A program made the translations under genes and the position numbers. Positions 6,311 to 12,936 of a stretch of DNA of 13,314 bases are shown one piece after another (within the stretch, counting starts at the first letter, position 1; every line of letters begins with the position of its first letter). The notes under the pieces are model-generated. The model had not been told where the DNA came from, ran no database searches, and saw only the letters and a list, made by a program, of their open reading frames with translations. The DNA is from DATNPH01 sp036703315 (lineage in GTDB: Bacteria > Cyanobacteriota > Cyanobacteriia > Cyanobacteriales > Coleofasciculaceae). The stretch lies in NCBI GenBank assembly GCA_036703315.1, contig DATNPH010000035.1, forward strand, positions 1-13,314. Reading direction: 5' to 3'.

Positions 6311-7357
6311 ATGTCTCAGAGTGACCCAACGCCTGAAGCGGCTACTAAAACACGAACCTATACGAATCCGGTCTACAAGGGCTATTTCGCTGATCCATTC
6401 GTTTGGGAGTACCAGGGCGTATACTATGCGATCGGTACTGGTGCAGCGGAAGCAAAAGGACAGGTGGATGAAATGGCGGACGCGACAGACGCCAAGTCTA
6501 CAGACGAACCGCGTGTCTTTCCTCTCCTACGCTCCGAGGACTTCCTAAACTGGCATTTTGCTGGTAACGCACTGCCACGACCCGACCCTGCTCTTGGCGA
6601 TAACTTCTGGGCACCGGAAGTTGCTTACTCTGAGGGCACGTTCTACCTCTACTACTCAGTAGGGCACGAGGACAAGAATCATCAGTTGCGCGTTGCTACC
6701 AGCACAGAGCCGCTAGGTCCTTATCAGGACGTTGGAGAACCGCTCATTGACCCCAACTCCTGCCCCTTCGTCATCGACCCGCACCCGTTTCGAGATGATG
6801 ATGGGCAGTGGTATCTTTTCTACGCCCGGGATTTCCTAGATACGGAAGGCGGCGTGCGTGCTGGGACAGCACTAATGGTAGACCGACTAGAAGGCATGAC
6901 CAAGCTAGCAGGGCAAGGGAGAGTTGTTCTGCGTGCTCGCAATGATTGGCAACGGTTTCTAGCAAACCGCCCAATGTACAGTGGAATCTATGATTGGCAT
7001 ACATTGGAAGGCCCCTGTGTTCGCAAACATGCAGGTCGCTACTACTGTTTTTACAGTGGGGGGCGCTGGGAGACTGAGAACTACGGCGTGGACTATGGAG
7101 TTGCTGACAACGTACTCGGTCCCTACTCCGACGCGGGTAACGAAGCTGGCCCACGCGTGCTGAAGTCTGTTCCGGGTTATGTTCTCGGCCCTGGTCATAA
7201 CTCAATTGTTCTCAGTCCCGACAGTCAAACAGAGTACATGGTCTACCATGCCTGGGGTACTACCATGGAGTCGCGGCAGATGTTTATAGACAAACTCATC
7301 TGGACATCAGATGGTCCGCGTTGCGATGGTCCAACCTCGACGCCGCAGACCATATAA
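6311..7357 (+). CDS. Glycoside hydrolase family 43-type five-bladed beta-propeller protein
   Basis: The 348-residue protein has the spaced catalytic acids of GH43 arabinofuranosidases/xylosidases. These are the general base D28 in YFADPFVWEYQGVYYAIGTG, the pKa-modulating D156 in VIDPHPFRDDDGQWYLFYA, and the general acid E233 in TLEGPCVRKHAGRYYCFYSG. H296 (GPGHNS) is the central-channel His. Blade repeats of the form W/D-G-x-YY/YLFY are clear. No signal peptide is visible, so it is cytoplasmic or a non-secreted member. The start is well supported by AAGGAG at 6299-6304. Loop residues 45-65 (AEAKGQVDEMADATD) look like an insertion. Third codon positions look richer in G/C than in the acetyltransferase or Tas genes, compatible with transfer. 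The substrate is unknown. Confidence 0.87.
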   Translation: MSQSDPTPEAATKTRTYTNPVYKGYFADPFVWEYQGVYYAIGTGAAEAKGQVDEMADATDAKSTDEPRVFPLLRSEDFLNWHFAGNALPRPDPALGDNFWAPEVAYSEGTFYLYYSVGHEDKNHQLRVATSTEPLGPYQDVGEPLIDPNSCPFVIDPHPFRDDDGQWYLFYARDFLDTEGGVRAGTALMVDRLEGMTKLAGQGRVVLRARNDWQRFLANRPMYSGIYDWHTLEGPCVRKHAGRYYCFYSGGRWETENYGVDYGVADNVLGPYSDAGNEAGPRVLKSVPGYVLGPGHNSIVLSPDSQTEYMVYHAWGTTMESRQMFIDKLIWTSDGPRCDGPTSTPQTI

Positions 7358-7401
7358 CTGACAACAAATTACTTTAAATCGATAGATATGGTAGTGTATG
7401 C

Positions 7402-7447
7402 AAAGAAAAAAATGCCCTTGAAGGTAGCTTGAAAAACTTTGAAGGGC
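7402..7447 (-). terminator. Intrinsic terminator for the minus-strand aldolase gene
   Basis: Read on the minus strand, GCCCTT (7442-7447 side) pairs with AAGGGC (7414-7419 side), and the stem extends past a G-G mismatch by four more pairs. It is followed by CATTTTTTTCTTTG, a strong T tract. It lies about 75-120 bases past the aldolase stop. On the plus strand the T tract is absent. Confidence 0.7.
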
Positions 7448-7520
7448 GAAACGTTTTAGGCTAAGCTACTTAGGCTGTGCGCCAGCAGATTTAGATTGAT
7501 TGGACTAACTAATTACAGCC

Positions 7521-8282
7521 TCACTCCAGTAAATCCGGTTCTTCGCGCACAATCCTGTCGTAGAGTGGCTGGAAGCTAAACCACCCACCTGAATGTGTTC
7601 CAACTTGGCTGTGTGCTAAACGAGCGTTTTCAGGGTCGATGGGAATGGGTTTGCCTGCTGCCTCAGCCAGAAGTTGAGCTTGGCACGATCGCTCGAAGGT
7701 AATGTACCACCAAGCGGCTTCATCTACGGTGTGACCTACCGTAAGATGTCCATGATTGCGTAAAATTACAGTTTTATTGTCGCCCAAAGCCTCGGCAATT
7801 CGCTTACCTTCCGAGGTCTCTAGCACAACACCTTTATAGTCATCAAACAGGCTATGGTCTTCGTAAAACGCACAGGCATCTTGAGTTAGGGGGTCGAGAA
7901 GACGCCTGAAACTAGACCAGGTTTTACCGTAAAGGGAATGAGCGTGTGCTGCTGCAATAATATCGGGTCGAGCTTCATGAACCTGGGAATGGATGGCGAA
8001 AGCCGCTAGATTAACAGGGCGATCGCCTTTGACGACTTCCCCTTGGCTGTCAACCAAAATCAGATCACAGACTCGGATATGACCGAAATACAATCCGAAT
8101 GGATTAACCCAGAAGTGGTCTGTAAACTCCGGGTCGCGGGCTGTAATATGACCTGCTGTACCTTCGCTGAACCCAAAACGGGCGAAAAGCCGGAAGGCAG
8201 CGGCAAGACGCTGCTTGCGGTGGAGGCGTTCGTCCTCAACTCGCTCAAAGACAGGCGGCTGAGGTCTATCGAATCTAGGCAT
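7521..8282 (-). CDS. Class II aldolase/adducin-family protein
   Basis: The 253-residue protein belongs to the zinc-dependent AraD/FucA fold. It has FARFGFSEGTAGHITARDPE (phosphate/substrate loop), the metal ligands in AAAHAHSLYG (H113, H115), and a third in ILRNHGHLTVGHTVDEAAWW (H177). A longer frame opens at 8408, but its first 42 residues are antisense-unrelated sequence from an overlapping gene. The ATG at 8282 is preceded by a purine-rich AGGAGGAAAAGGAG site and starts with MPRFDRPQPPVFERVEDERL, which looks like a natural N-terminus. The start codon overlaps the stop of the cupin remnant upstream (ATGCCTAG), so the two were translationally coupled. The substrate is not inferable; a link to sulfur or thiol metabolism is suggested only by the cupin. 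Confidence 0.9.
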   Translation of the reverse strand: MPRFDRPQPPVFERVEDERLHRKQRLAAAFRLFARFGFSEGTAGHITARDPEFTDHFWVNPFGLYFGHIRVCDLILVDSQGEVVKGDRPVNLAAFAIHSQVHEARPDIIAAAHAHSLYGKTWSSFRRLLDPLTQDACAFYEDHSLFDDYKGVVLETSEGKRIAEALGDNKTVILRNHGHLTVGHTVDEAAWWYITFERSCQAQLLAEAAGKPIPIDPENARLAHSQVGTHSGGWFSFQPLYDRIVREEPDLLE

Positions 8283-8529
8283 AAACTTTCTCCTTTTCCT
8301 CCTCTTGACAGGGAGCGTTAGAGTATCCAGAGCGAAATGACCGGACAGGGTGGGATTCTGGAGTAAACTGGTGCCGCCAGATGCAGCCGGTATCGTTACC
8401 GAGTACATGGATGGATACGGATGCCGTCTGGGATATAGTTTTTACGGCATGGATATCGCCATCTGGGGGTAACAGATGATAGAAATCGCCAGGTTTAAGC
8501 GATCGCTCTTCGAGTACCTCTAGATTGAA
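8275..8529 (-). pseudogene. 5'-truncated cupin (cysteine dioxygenase-like) gene remnant
   Basis: One minus-strand frame reads 84 codons, from after a TGA at 8530-8532 to a TAG at 8275-8277. It contains LEVLEERSLKPGDFYHLLPP, DGDIHAVKTIS and ASVSIHVLGNDTG. The LPPDGDIHxV...SISIHVYGxD pattern is the C-terminal half of predicted metal-dependent double-stranded beta-helix enzymes related to cysteine dioxygenase. The N-terminal HxH metal motif is missing and no start codon exists, so the gene is broken. Its stop overlaps the aldolase start by 8 bases, showing that the two formed an operon before the truncation. The upstream 8533-8794 has no visible remainder of the gene. Confidence 0.65.
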
Positions 8530-8532
8530 TCA

Positions 8533-8794
8533 CAAGATTTGGTAGTCAGTGCCTACCCTACATTTAATTCTCCCCACTTACCAATGACTATTGTTTCGTT
8601 TCCTACGTTGGTCAACCTGCTCTATACCAATTCACTAAATTCCTGCTATACATAAACCTAGATTTTTGCTAAGAGAGGTCACAAGATAGCAATTACGTCT
8701 TCCTTAGAGTCCAGAAATTACCGTCTCTTTTTTAGAGGACAAAGCTTGTCTCTACTTGGCACTATGATGACGCAAGGAGACATAACACACAGAT
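8533..8794. other. Non-coding spacer before the aldo/keto reductase
   Basis: About 260 bases with no credible frame. It contains a weak hairpin GGTAGTC/GCCTACC (8541-8557), another with a bulge (AGAG-G-ACAA, 8734-8753), and AAGGAG at 8774-8779, which is 15 bases before the next start codon and rather far for a ribosome site. TATGAT at 8763-8768 is a possible -10. Confidence 0.5.
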
Positions 8795-9832
8795 ATGCAA
8801 TACAAGCAACTTGGCGAGAGCGACCTTAAGGTTTCTGAAATTTGCCTCGGAACCATGACATATGGGCAACAAAACACAATTGAAGAAGCTCATAAACAGC
8901 TAGACTATGCTGTTGCCCAAGGAGTCAACTTTATTGACACCGCTGAAATGTACCCAGTGCCAACCCGCGCTGAAACTTATGGGTCAACTGAAATTTACAT
9001 TGGTGAATGGCTAAAACATCAACAGCGAGACCAACTGATTATTGCGACCAAAATTGCAGGGCCAGGTCGGGGCTTCAAATGGGTGCGAAATGGAGCAAAA
9101 GCGATCGACCGAAATAACGTCAAGCAAGCTGTAGATGATAGTCTCAAGCGATTGCAGACAGATTATATCGACTTATACCAAATTCATTGGCCCGATCGCT
9201 ACGTTCCTATTTTCGGTCAGACCGTCTATGACCCAACGAAGGAACGAAAAACGGTTCCTATTGCCGAACAGCTAACCGTCTTCGCTGACTTAATTCAGGC
9301 AGGGAAAATTCGTTATGTGGGTTTGAGTAACGAAACACCTTGGGGAGTCAGTGAATTTAGTCACGTCGCCAAACAGTTAGGATTACCCAAAGTTGTTTCC
9401 ATTCAAAATGCCTATAACTTGCTCAATCGCGTGTTTGATTCAGCTTTAGCAGAAGCTTCTTATCGCGAGAATATTGGATTACTAGCTTATAGTCCATTAG
9501 GGTTTGGCTCGTTGTCTGGCAAATACTTGCATGGTGAACCAGAAAATGCACGAGTCACGCTGTTTAAAGGATTTGGTCAGCGCTATCTCAAGCCAAATGT
9601 CAATGAAGCAGTAGCTGCTTATGTGGAAATTGCCGAAAGACATCAGCTGAGTCCTGTGCAACTTGCCTTAGCATTTGTGAAGAGTCGTTGGTTTGTTACT
9701 AGCACCATTATCGGTGCCACAACCATAGAACAACTTAAAGAGAATCTGGACAGTCTGAATGTCGTTCTTAACGAAGAGATATTAGCAGAAATAGATGCCG
9801 TTCATACCCGTTATCCCAACCCAGCACCCTAG
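8795..9832 (+). CDS. tas: NADP-dependent aldo/keto reductase, Tas type
   Basis: The 345-residue protein closely follows E. coli Tas along its whole length: MQYKQLGESDLKVSEICLGT, the Tas-specific AEMYPVPTRAETYGSTE, DSLKRLQTDYIDLYQIHWPD, IRYVGLSNETPWGVSEF, IQNAYNLLNRVFDSALAE and the end IDAVHTRYPNPAP. The catalytic tetrad D48, Y53, K86 and H131 of the AKR superfamily is complete, and IIGATTIEQLKENL is the C-terminal NADP-phosphate region. Tas suppresses tyrosine auxotrophy in E. coli by an unclear activity; the physiological substrate here is unknown. ATG 8795 aligns with the family start. A single gene; the next ORF starts 72 bases later on the same strand and could be co-transcribed. Confidence 0.93.
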   Translation: MQYKQLGESDLKVSEICLGTMTYGQQNTIEEAHKQLDYAVAQGVNFIDTAEMYPVPTRAETYGSTEIYIGEWLKHQQRDQLIIATKIAGPGRGFKWVRNGAKAIDRNNVKQAVDDSLKRLQTDYIDLYQIHWPDRYVPIFGQTVYDPTKERKTVPIAEQLTVFADLIQAGKIRYVGLSNETPWGVSEFSHVAKQLGLPKVVSIQNAYNLLNRVFDSALAEASYRENIGLLAYSPLGFGSLSGKYLHGEPENARVTLFKGFGQRYLKPNVNEAVAAYVEIAERHQLSPVQLALAFVKSRWFVTSTIIGATTIEQLKENLDSLNVVLNEEILAEIDAVHTRYPNPAP

Positions 9833-9904
9833 ATCATCGCTAGTAGCTCATGGGGAACAGATGTAGATAACATAGGTGTAATTCCTAAGAGTTAAGAGTG
9901 AAGA

Positions 9905-10276
9905 ATGGAGCTGATAGCGATGCCAGAAAATACTGTCAAAATTACTGGTTTTCATGCTCATATCTACTTCGATACCGCGAGTCGTGATGCGGCTGCGCGG
10001 GTACGCGAAGAATTGGGTGCGAGGTTTGATGTGCGGCTTGGACGCTGGCATGACAAGCCGATAGGTCCTCATCCAAAAGCGATGTATCAAGTTGCGTTTT
10101 CACCGAATCTGTTTGGCGAAGTCGTCCCTTGGTTAATGCTCAATTGTGAGGGGTTGGATATTCTCATCCACCCGGAGACGGGTGATGATGTGGGAGACCA
10201 TACAGACCGTTCCCTGTGGCTAGGAAATAAGCTCGATCTGAATATCGAGTCCCTTCAGCGCGTTAGAACCATCTAA
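9905..10276 (+). CDS. DOPA 4,5-dioxygenase family protein
   Basis: The 123-residue protein matches the small DOPA 4,5-dioxygenase family, which in fungi opens the catechol ring of DOPA to form betalain-like muscaflavin precursors. The conserved pieces are present in order: GFHAHIYFD (H17, H19), VRLGRWHDKPIGPHPKAMYQ (H49, H56), VPWLMLNCEGLDILIHPETG (H89) and DHTDRSLWLG (H99). The histidines are likely metal ligands or active-site residues. The length is normal. ATG 9905 is preceded by GAGTGAAG; ATG 9920 (MPENTVKI) is an equally natural start, five codons shorter. Bacterial members are mostly uncharacterised, so the substrate is not certain. It lies 72 bases after the Tas-type reductase. Confidence 0.88.
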   Translation: MELIAMPENTVKITGFHAHIYFDTASRDAAARVREELGARFDVRLGRWHDKPIGPHPKAMYQVAFSPNLFGEVVPWLMLNCEGLDILIHPETGDDVGDHTDRSLWLGNKLDLNIESLQRVRTI

Positions 10277-10305
10277 GCCATCAATACTACGTCTTGAACT
10301 GCTCA

Positions 10306-10450
10306 TCAACTAGAATTTGATAGCCATTGGCGAGGCGATTCGTTGTGTTTGCGGTAGCAACAATTGCCATTAGTAATAAAGTCTTGAACCAGTCTTTCAA
10401 CTAATCGAAAACCTTGTGACTGGCTTTCTTCAAGTAAGTGAGCGATCGCT
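10306..10450 (-). pseudogene. Possible GNAT acetyltransferase N-terminal remnant
   Basis: A minus-strand frame between a TGA just beyond 10450 and a TGA at 10306 reads AIAHLLEESQSQGFRLVERL, then VQDFITNGNCCYRKHNESPR. The first part resembles the N-terminal helices of GNAT proteins (xLLEEAxxEGFRxVxRLxxDFxxGxNRF). It has no start codon and departs from the family after about 35 residues. This is the only structure seen in the 314-base spacer 10277-10590, apart from a HIP1 site at 10442. The call is tentative. Confidence 0.35.
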
Positions 10451-10590
10451 CAATTGGGTTGAAGTGAAAAACCCGATGCCAGTAGTTATTCATGTAACCC
10501 TTGAAACATCAGGAGCCACACTGTATTAAGTGCAACTTCACCCAGTAAATTGTAATTGTAGTATTTAATACCACTAAGATACTGCTTGCG

Positions 10591-11748
10591 ATGAACGTTA
10601 CGCACCTGTATTGCTCATTGTGCAACAAACAGCACGAGCCACGTCGTCTCTATAACTTGTGTAATTGCGGCAAGCCTCTAATGGTCGCTTACGATCTTGA
10701 TCGCGCCCAGGAAAGCCTCACACGCGAATCGTTGCGCGATCGCTCTCCCACATTATGGCGTTATGAGGAAGTCCTGCCTGTGGAGGATCGCAGCAATCGC
10801 ATCACGCTCGGAGAAGGCATGACACCCCTGCTCAAAGCAGAACGATTAGGCGAACGCTTAGGGTTGCATCATCTTTATATCAAAGACGAATCCCTTAATC
10901 CAACCGCTTCCTTCAAAGCGCGAGGTATGGCAGTCGCTGTTTCAATGGCAAAAGAACTGGGAGCAACAAAGCTGGCAGTTCCTTCGGCAGGAAACGCTGC
11001 CGGAGCGCTGGCTGCCTATGCTGCTAAAGCGGGACTGGAAGCCTTTATCTTCATGCCCAAAGACACGCCGAAAGCCAACATTATTGAGTGCGAACAAACA
11101 GGGGCACACGTTACGTTAGTTGATGGTTTAATTACCGATTGTGGTCGGATTGTAGGCGAACGCAAAACAGCAGAAGGCTGGTTTGATGTTTCAACGCTCA
11201 AGGAACCCTACCGGGTGGAAGGCAAGAAGACGATGGGTTATGAACTTGCCGAACAATTCGGATGGGAGCTACCGGATGTCATCCTCTATCCTACGGGCGG
11301 TGGAACGGGATTGATTGGTATGTGGAAGGCGTTCGATGAGATGGAACGCATGGGTTGGATTGGTAGCCAACGTCCCAGAATGATTAGCGTGCAAGCAGAA
11401 GGCTGTGCGCCAATTGTTCGTGCGTTTGAGACAGGATTGAAGTCTGGTGCAGAGATTGCGAACGCTCATACGATCGCATCAGGACTCAGGGTACCTCGTG
11501 CGATCGGAGATTTCATCATGTTGGACATTCTGCGTCAGAGTGGGGGGCGTGCTATAGCAGTAACTGACGAGGATTTACTTGCAGCAGTCAAGGAAATCGG
11601 AGCGGCTGAAGGGTTATTCGTCGCACCTGAAGGCGGAGCGTGTCTGCCTGCGCTGAAGCAATTGATCGATCGCGGCGAAGTCAGTCGAGATGAACGAGTC
11701 GTGCTGTTCAACACTGGTTCAGGACTGAAATATCTAGAATCGTTTTAG
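10591..11748 (+). CDS. thrC: Threonine synthase (PLP-dependent)
   Basis: It would convert O-phosphohomoserine to threonine in the cytoplasm. This 385-residue type carries an N-terminal Cys knuckle, C8-x2-C11-x12-C24-x-C26 (YCSLCNKQHEP, LCNCG). The PLP lysine is K109 in NPTASFKARGMAVAVSMA. The phosphate-binding loops are PSAGNAAGALAAYAAKAG and the glycine-rich PTGGGTGLIGMW (around residue 236). The C-terminus ends FNTGSGLKYLESF as in the family. Related enzymes include diaminopropionate-type or other fold II PLP lyases, but TGSGLKY favours threonine synthase. It is a lone gene without hom or thrB nearby, so it may be a paralogue. ATG 10591 has no clear Shine-Dalgarno. A weak 6-bp hairpin (11748-11762) follows the stop. 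Confidence 0.87.
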   Translation: MNVTHLYCSLCNKQHEPRRLYNLCNCGKPLMVAYDLDRAQESLTRESLRDRSPTLWRYEEVLPVEDRSNRITLGEGMTPLLKAERLGERLGLHHLYIKDESLNPTASFKARGMAVAVSMAKELGATKLAVPSAGNAAGALAAYAAKAGLEAFIFMPKDTPKANIIECEQTGAHVTLVDGLITDCGRIVGERKTAEGWFDVSTLKEPYRVEGKKTMGYELAEQFGWELPDVILYPTGGGTGLIGMWKAFDEMERMGWIGSQRPRMISVQAEGCAPIVRAFETGLKSGAEIANAHTIASGLRVPRAIGDFIMLDILRQSGGRAIAVTDEDLLAAVKEIGAAEGLFVAPEGGACLPALKQLIDRGEVSRDERVVLFNTGSGLKYLESF

Positions 11749-11774
11749 AGTGTGAGACACTCCCTCTTGCTACA

Positions 11775-11864
11775 ATGGGTGATCGCATAAAGTCACTTGC
11801 AAAACATTTATTCATCGAATATCAAGCCGGACAATTAGCAGTCGCTAACGCGATCTCTTACTAG
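11775..11864 (+). CDS. Small uncharacterised ORF (29 residues)
   Basis: ATG at 11775 to TAG at 11864 encodes MGDRIKSLAKHLFIEYQAGQ, then LAVANAISY. It is an amphipathic-looking short peptide with no recognised family. There is no clear ribosome-binding site. It may be a chance frame or the first part of a broken gene. Confidence 0.2.
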   Translation: MGDRIKSLAKHLFIEYQAGQLAVANAISY

Positions 11865-11877
11865 TATGTTGGTTTGA

Positions 11878-12027
11878 CGTTAGCGTAGCGGCTGGAATAG
11901 GAGCAAGAAAACTTAACATCCATTCAAGGGCGATAATAGTTCTTAGCTGATCAACAAGGCTGCCGATTCTGATGCATATCAATTGGGATCTGGCGCGATT
12001 GATAAATTGAGCGTTAGCGTAGCGGCT
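11878..12027. repeat. Pair of identical 16-bp repeats in the thrC downstream spacer
   Basis: CGTTAGCGTAGCGGCT occurs at 11878-11893 and again at 12012-12027, each followed by a related GGAGCA block (GGAATAGGAGCA, CCGTAGGAGCA). This is the GCGTAGCGGCTCC-type repeat often seen between cyanobacterial genes. The bases between and around hold no credible gene. Confidence 0.7.
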
Positions 12028-12115
12028 CCGTAGGAGCATCGCTATCCTCGTCAACGCTGAAATGCGATCGCTTTTTGATGGATTGTGGAAACAAAACAGC
12101 GATCGCTGGTAGTTT

Positions 12116-12148
12116 AGATCCCCGACTTCTTGGAGAAGTCGGGGATCT
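12116..12148. repeat. Perfect 15-bp hairpin repeat (GATCCCCGACTTCT type)
   Basis: AGATCCCCGACTTCT pairs exactly with 12134-12148 around a TGG loop. No T tract follows, so it is not a typical terminator. Hairpins with this sequence are familiar dispersed repeats in cyanobacterial genomes (from memory). Confidence 0.85.
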
Positions 12149-12220
12149 CGCCTTCACAACTGCCCTTCCTGAAAAACATCTGGGCAAAATGCCTCCCCAC
12201 AGTGCGATCGCAAATCGCCT

Positions 12221-12255
12221 GTAGGTTGGGTTTCCTGCGTCAACCCAACATCTAC
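12221..12255. repeat. Inverted repeat GTAGGTTGGGTT / AACCCAACATCTAC
   Basis: The arms 12221-12232 and 12242-12255 pair over 12 bases with a 2-base bulge, and TTTTGTT follows on the plus strand. It could act as a weak terminator or simply be another dispersed hairpin repeat of the GTAGGTTGGGTT type. Confidence 0.55.
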
Positions 12256-12266
12256 TTTTGTTAAAA

Positions 12267-12340
12267 TCCAACCCTTCTAGACCCACTAAACCCACCAGCT
12301 CTATTCTTCAAGAGTCGCTGGCGTCATCAATGCGATCGCC
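12267..12340. repeat. Direct repeat copy 1: decayed copy of the 3' end of the gene at 13088
   Basis: This stretch, starting TCCAACCCTTCTAGACCCAC, repeats at 13054-13125 with one change (ACTAAA/ACCAAA) in the first 40 bases. After that, small indels appear (TTCTTCAAGAGTCGCTGG versus TTCTTCCTCGTTGCTGG). On the minus strand it would encode DRIDDAS as in the intact copy, but it is frameshifted before the TAG. Confidence 0.85.
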
Positions 12341-12404
12341 TCCAATACTAGCAAAGGCGATCGCTAATGTCCTTCTTACTCCAACTTCTCTGCACCTTCG
12401 TTGG

Positions 12405-12605
12405 TTAATCTACCAGCTCATCTAAGGAAAGCTTCAGGAGATCACACAACGCTTTGGTCTGTGGTAGATAGAGCTTTGGAATATATCTACCAGCTTCCCA
12501 ATTTTTCACAGTGGTTACAGTCACACCCAATTCATCAGCGACTTGCTGCTGCGTCAAATTGAGCAATTTGCGTCGTTGTTTGAGCTTTTCCCCCACACTA
12601 GCCAT
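12405..12605 (-). CDS. Small XRE/Cro-like helix-turn-helix regulator
   Basis: The 66-residue protein is essentially a single HTH_3 domain: GEKLKQRRKLLNLTQQQVAD (helices 1-2), ELGVTVTTVKNWEAGRYIPK (recognition helix, turn and the typical WExGxxxP), then LPQTKALCDLLKLSLDELVD. It would bind DNA as a dimer. There is no extra domain, so it may be an antitoxin-like, phage-type or plasmid-type repressor. A perfect palindrome lies 25 bases upstream of the start codon and is probably its own operator. ATG 12605 has no strong Shine-Dalgarno. No toxin gene is adjacent on the same strand. Confidence 0.88.
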   Translation of the reverse strand: MASVGEKLKQRRKLLNLTQQQVADELGVTVTTVKNWEAGRYIPKLYLPQTKALCDLLKLSLDELVD

Positions 12606-12629
12606 TAACTGTCTTATTCCAGAAATAGT

Positions 12630-12651
12630 ATAGTTAAGTTGACTTAACTAT
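12630..12651. promoter_or_regulatory. Candidate operator: 22-bp perfect palindrome upstream of the XRE gene
   Basis: ATAGTTAAGT (12630-12639) and ACTTAACTAT (12642-12651) are exact inverted arms separated by TG. On the minus strand one arm runs into TATACT, a good -10 for the XRE gene. On the plus strand the centre supplies TTGACT, a -35 box for a divergent promoter. One dimer bound here would block both promoters. Binding itself is inferred. Confidence 0.7.
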
Positions 12652-12667
12652 TATTTGCCCCTAGTAT
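12639..12667 (+). promoter_or_regulatory. Divergent sigma-70-like promoter
   Basis: TTGACT (12639-12644), a 17-base spacer, then TAGTAT (12662-12667). The -35 matches 5 of 6 consensus bases and the -10 matches 4 of 6, with ideal spacing. It overlaps the palindrome and points away from the XRE gene toward 12694-12911. Confidence 0.55.
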
Positions 12668-12693
12668 GAAGGCATAACTTCACACGGTCAGAA

Positions 12694-12732
12694 AGCCAGT
12701 GCGTCCCGGCTACCAACCTATCAGCACTGGCT
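12694..12732 (+). repeat. Stem-loop in the leader of the divergent transcript
   Basis: AGCCAGTGC (12694-12702) and GCACTGGCT (12724-12732) are exact 9-base complements around a 21-base loop. It lies about 20-60 bases past the predicted start of transcription. Confidence 0.55.
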
Positions 12733-12748
12733 CTGGCTCCAATTACAC

Positions 12749-12853
12749 ATGGAGACAAGTTCATTATGCCTTACCAAGAACGCCTTACCCTTTGGGGGAA
12801 GAGTTCGCCTGTTTCCTAAAATGCAAGGATTGACACTAAACATAGATATCTAA
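12749..12853 (+). pseudogene. Frameshifted micro-ORF remnant
   Basis: Two overlapping frames are present. ATG 12766 gives MPYQERLTLWGKSSPVS and stops at 12819. ATG 12749 gives a 34-residue frame ending GGRVRLFPKMQGLTLNIDI at 12853. Removing one G from the GGGGG run near 12795 joins them into MPYQERLTLWGRVRLFPKMQ, then GLTLNIDI. From memory, MPYQERL-type openings with W and RLxPxMQ occur in small conserved cyanobacterial proteins of unknown function. This looks like the truncated, frameshifted 5' end of such a gene. GGAG at 12751 lies upstream of ATG 12766. Confidence 0.35.
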
Positions 12854-12858
12854 AGAAG

Positions 12859-12911
12859 GGCAGCGCTCCTGGAACTGATCAGAGCGCTCTAGAGTATCGC
12901 TGCCTTTTCTT
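12859..12911 (+). terminator. Terminator-like hairpin ending the divergent transcript
   Basis: GGCAGCG (12859-12865) pairs with CGCTGCC (12898-12904), followed by TTTTCTT. The interior folds further through GCGCTC/GAGCGC. The loop is long, but stem and T-rich tail together fit an intrinsic terminator for plus-strand transcription. Confidence 0.55.
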
Positions 12912-12936
12912 AACCAGTTTGTCATTTTACGTAGTC

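Noticed and set aside
6771..7205. 144-residue minus-strand ORF
   Set aside because: Antisense shadow of the GH43-type gene, which has all catalytic motifs in the sense frame.
8283..8408. 42-residue N-terminal extension of the class II aldolase
   Set aside because: The same bases encode the cupin C-terminus in another frame, and ATG 8282 has a strong ribosome site.
12116..12148. Intrinsic terminator
   Set aside because: The hairpin is perfect but no T tract follows on either strand; it is a dispersed repeat.
12014..12295. 93-residue minus-strand ORF
   Set aside because: It runs through two hairpin repeats, three HIP1 sites and the direct-repeat copy; the peptide is repeat-derived.
12405..12911. 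Type II toxin-antitoxin pair built on the XRE gene
   Set aside because: No toxin-sized ORF is next to it on the same strand, and the divergent side has only a frameshifted micro-ORF.
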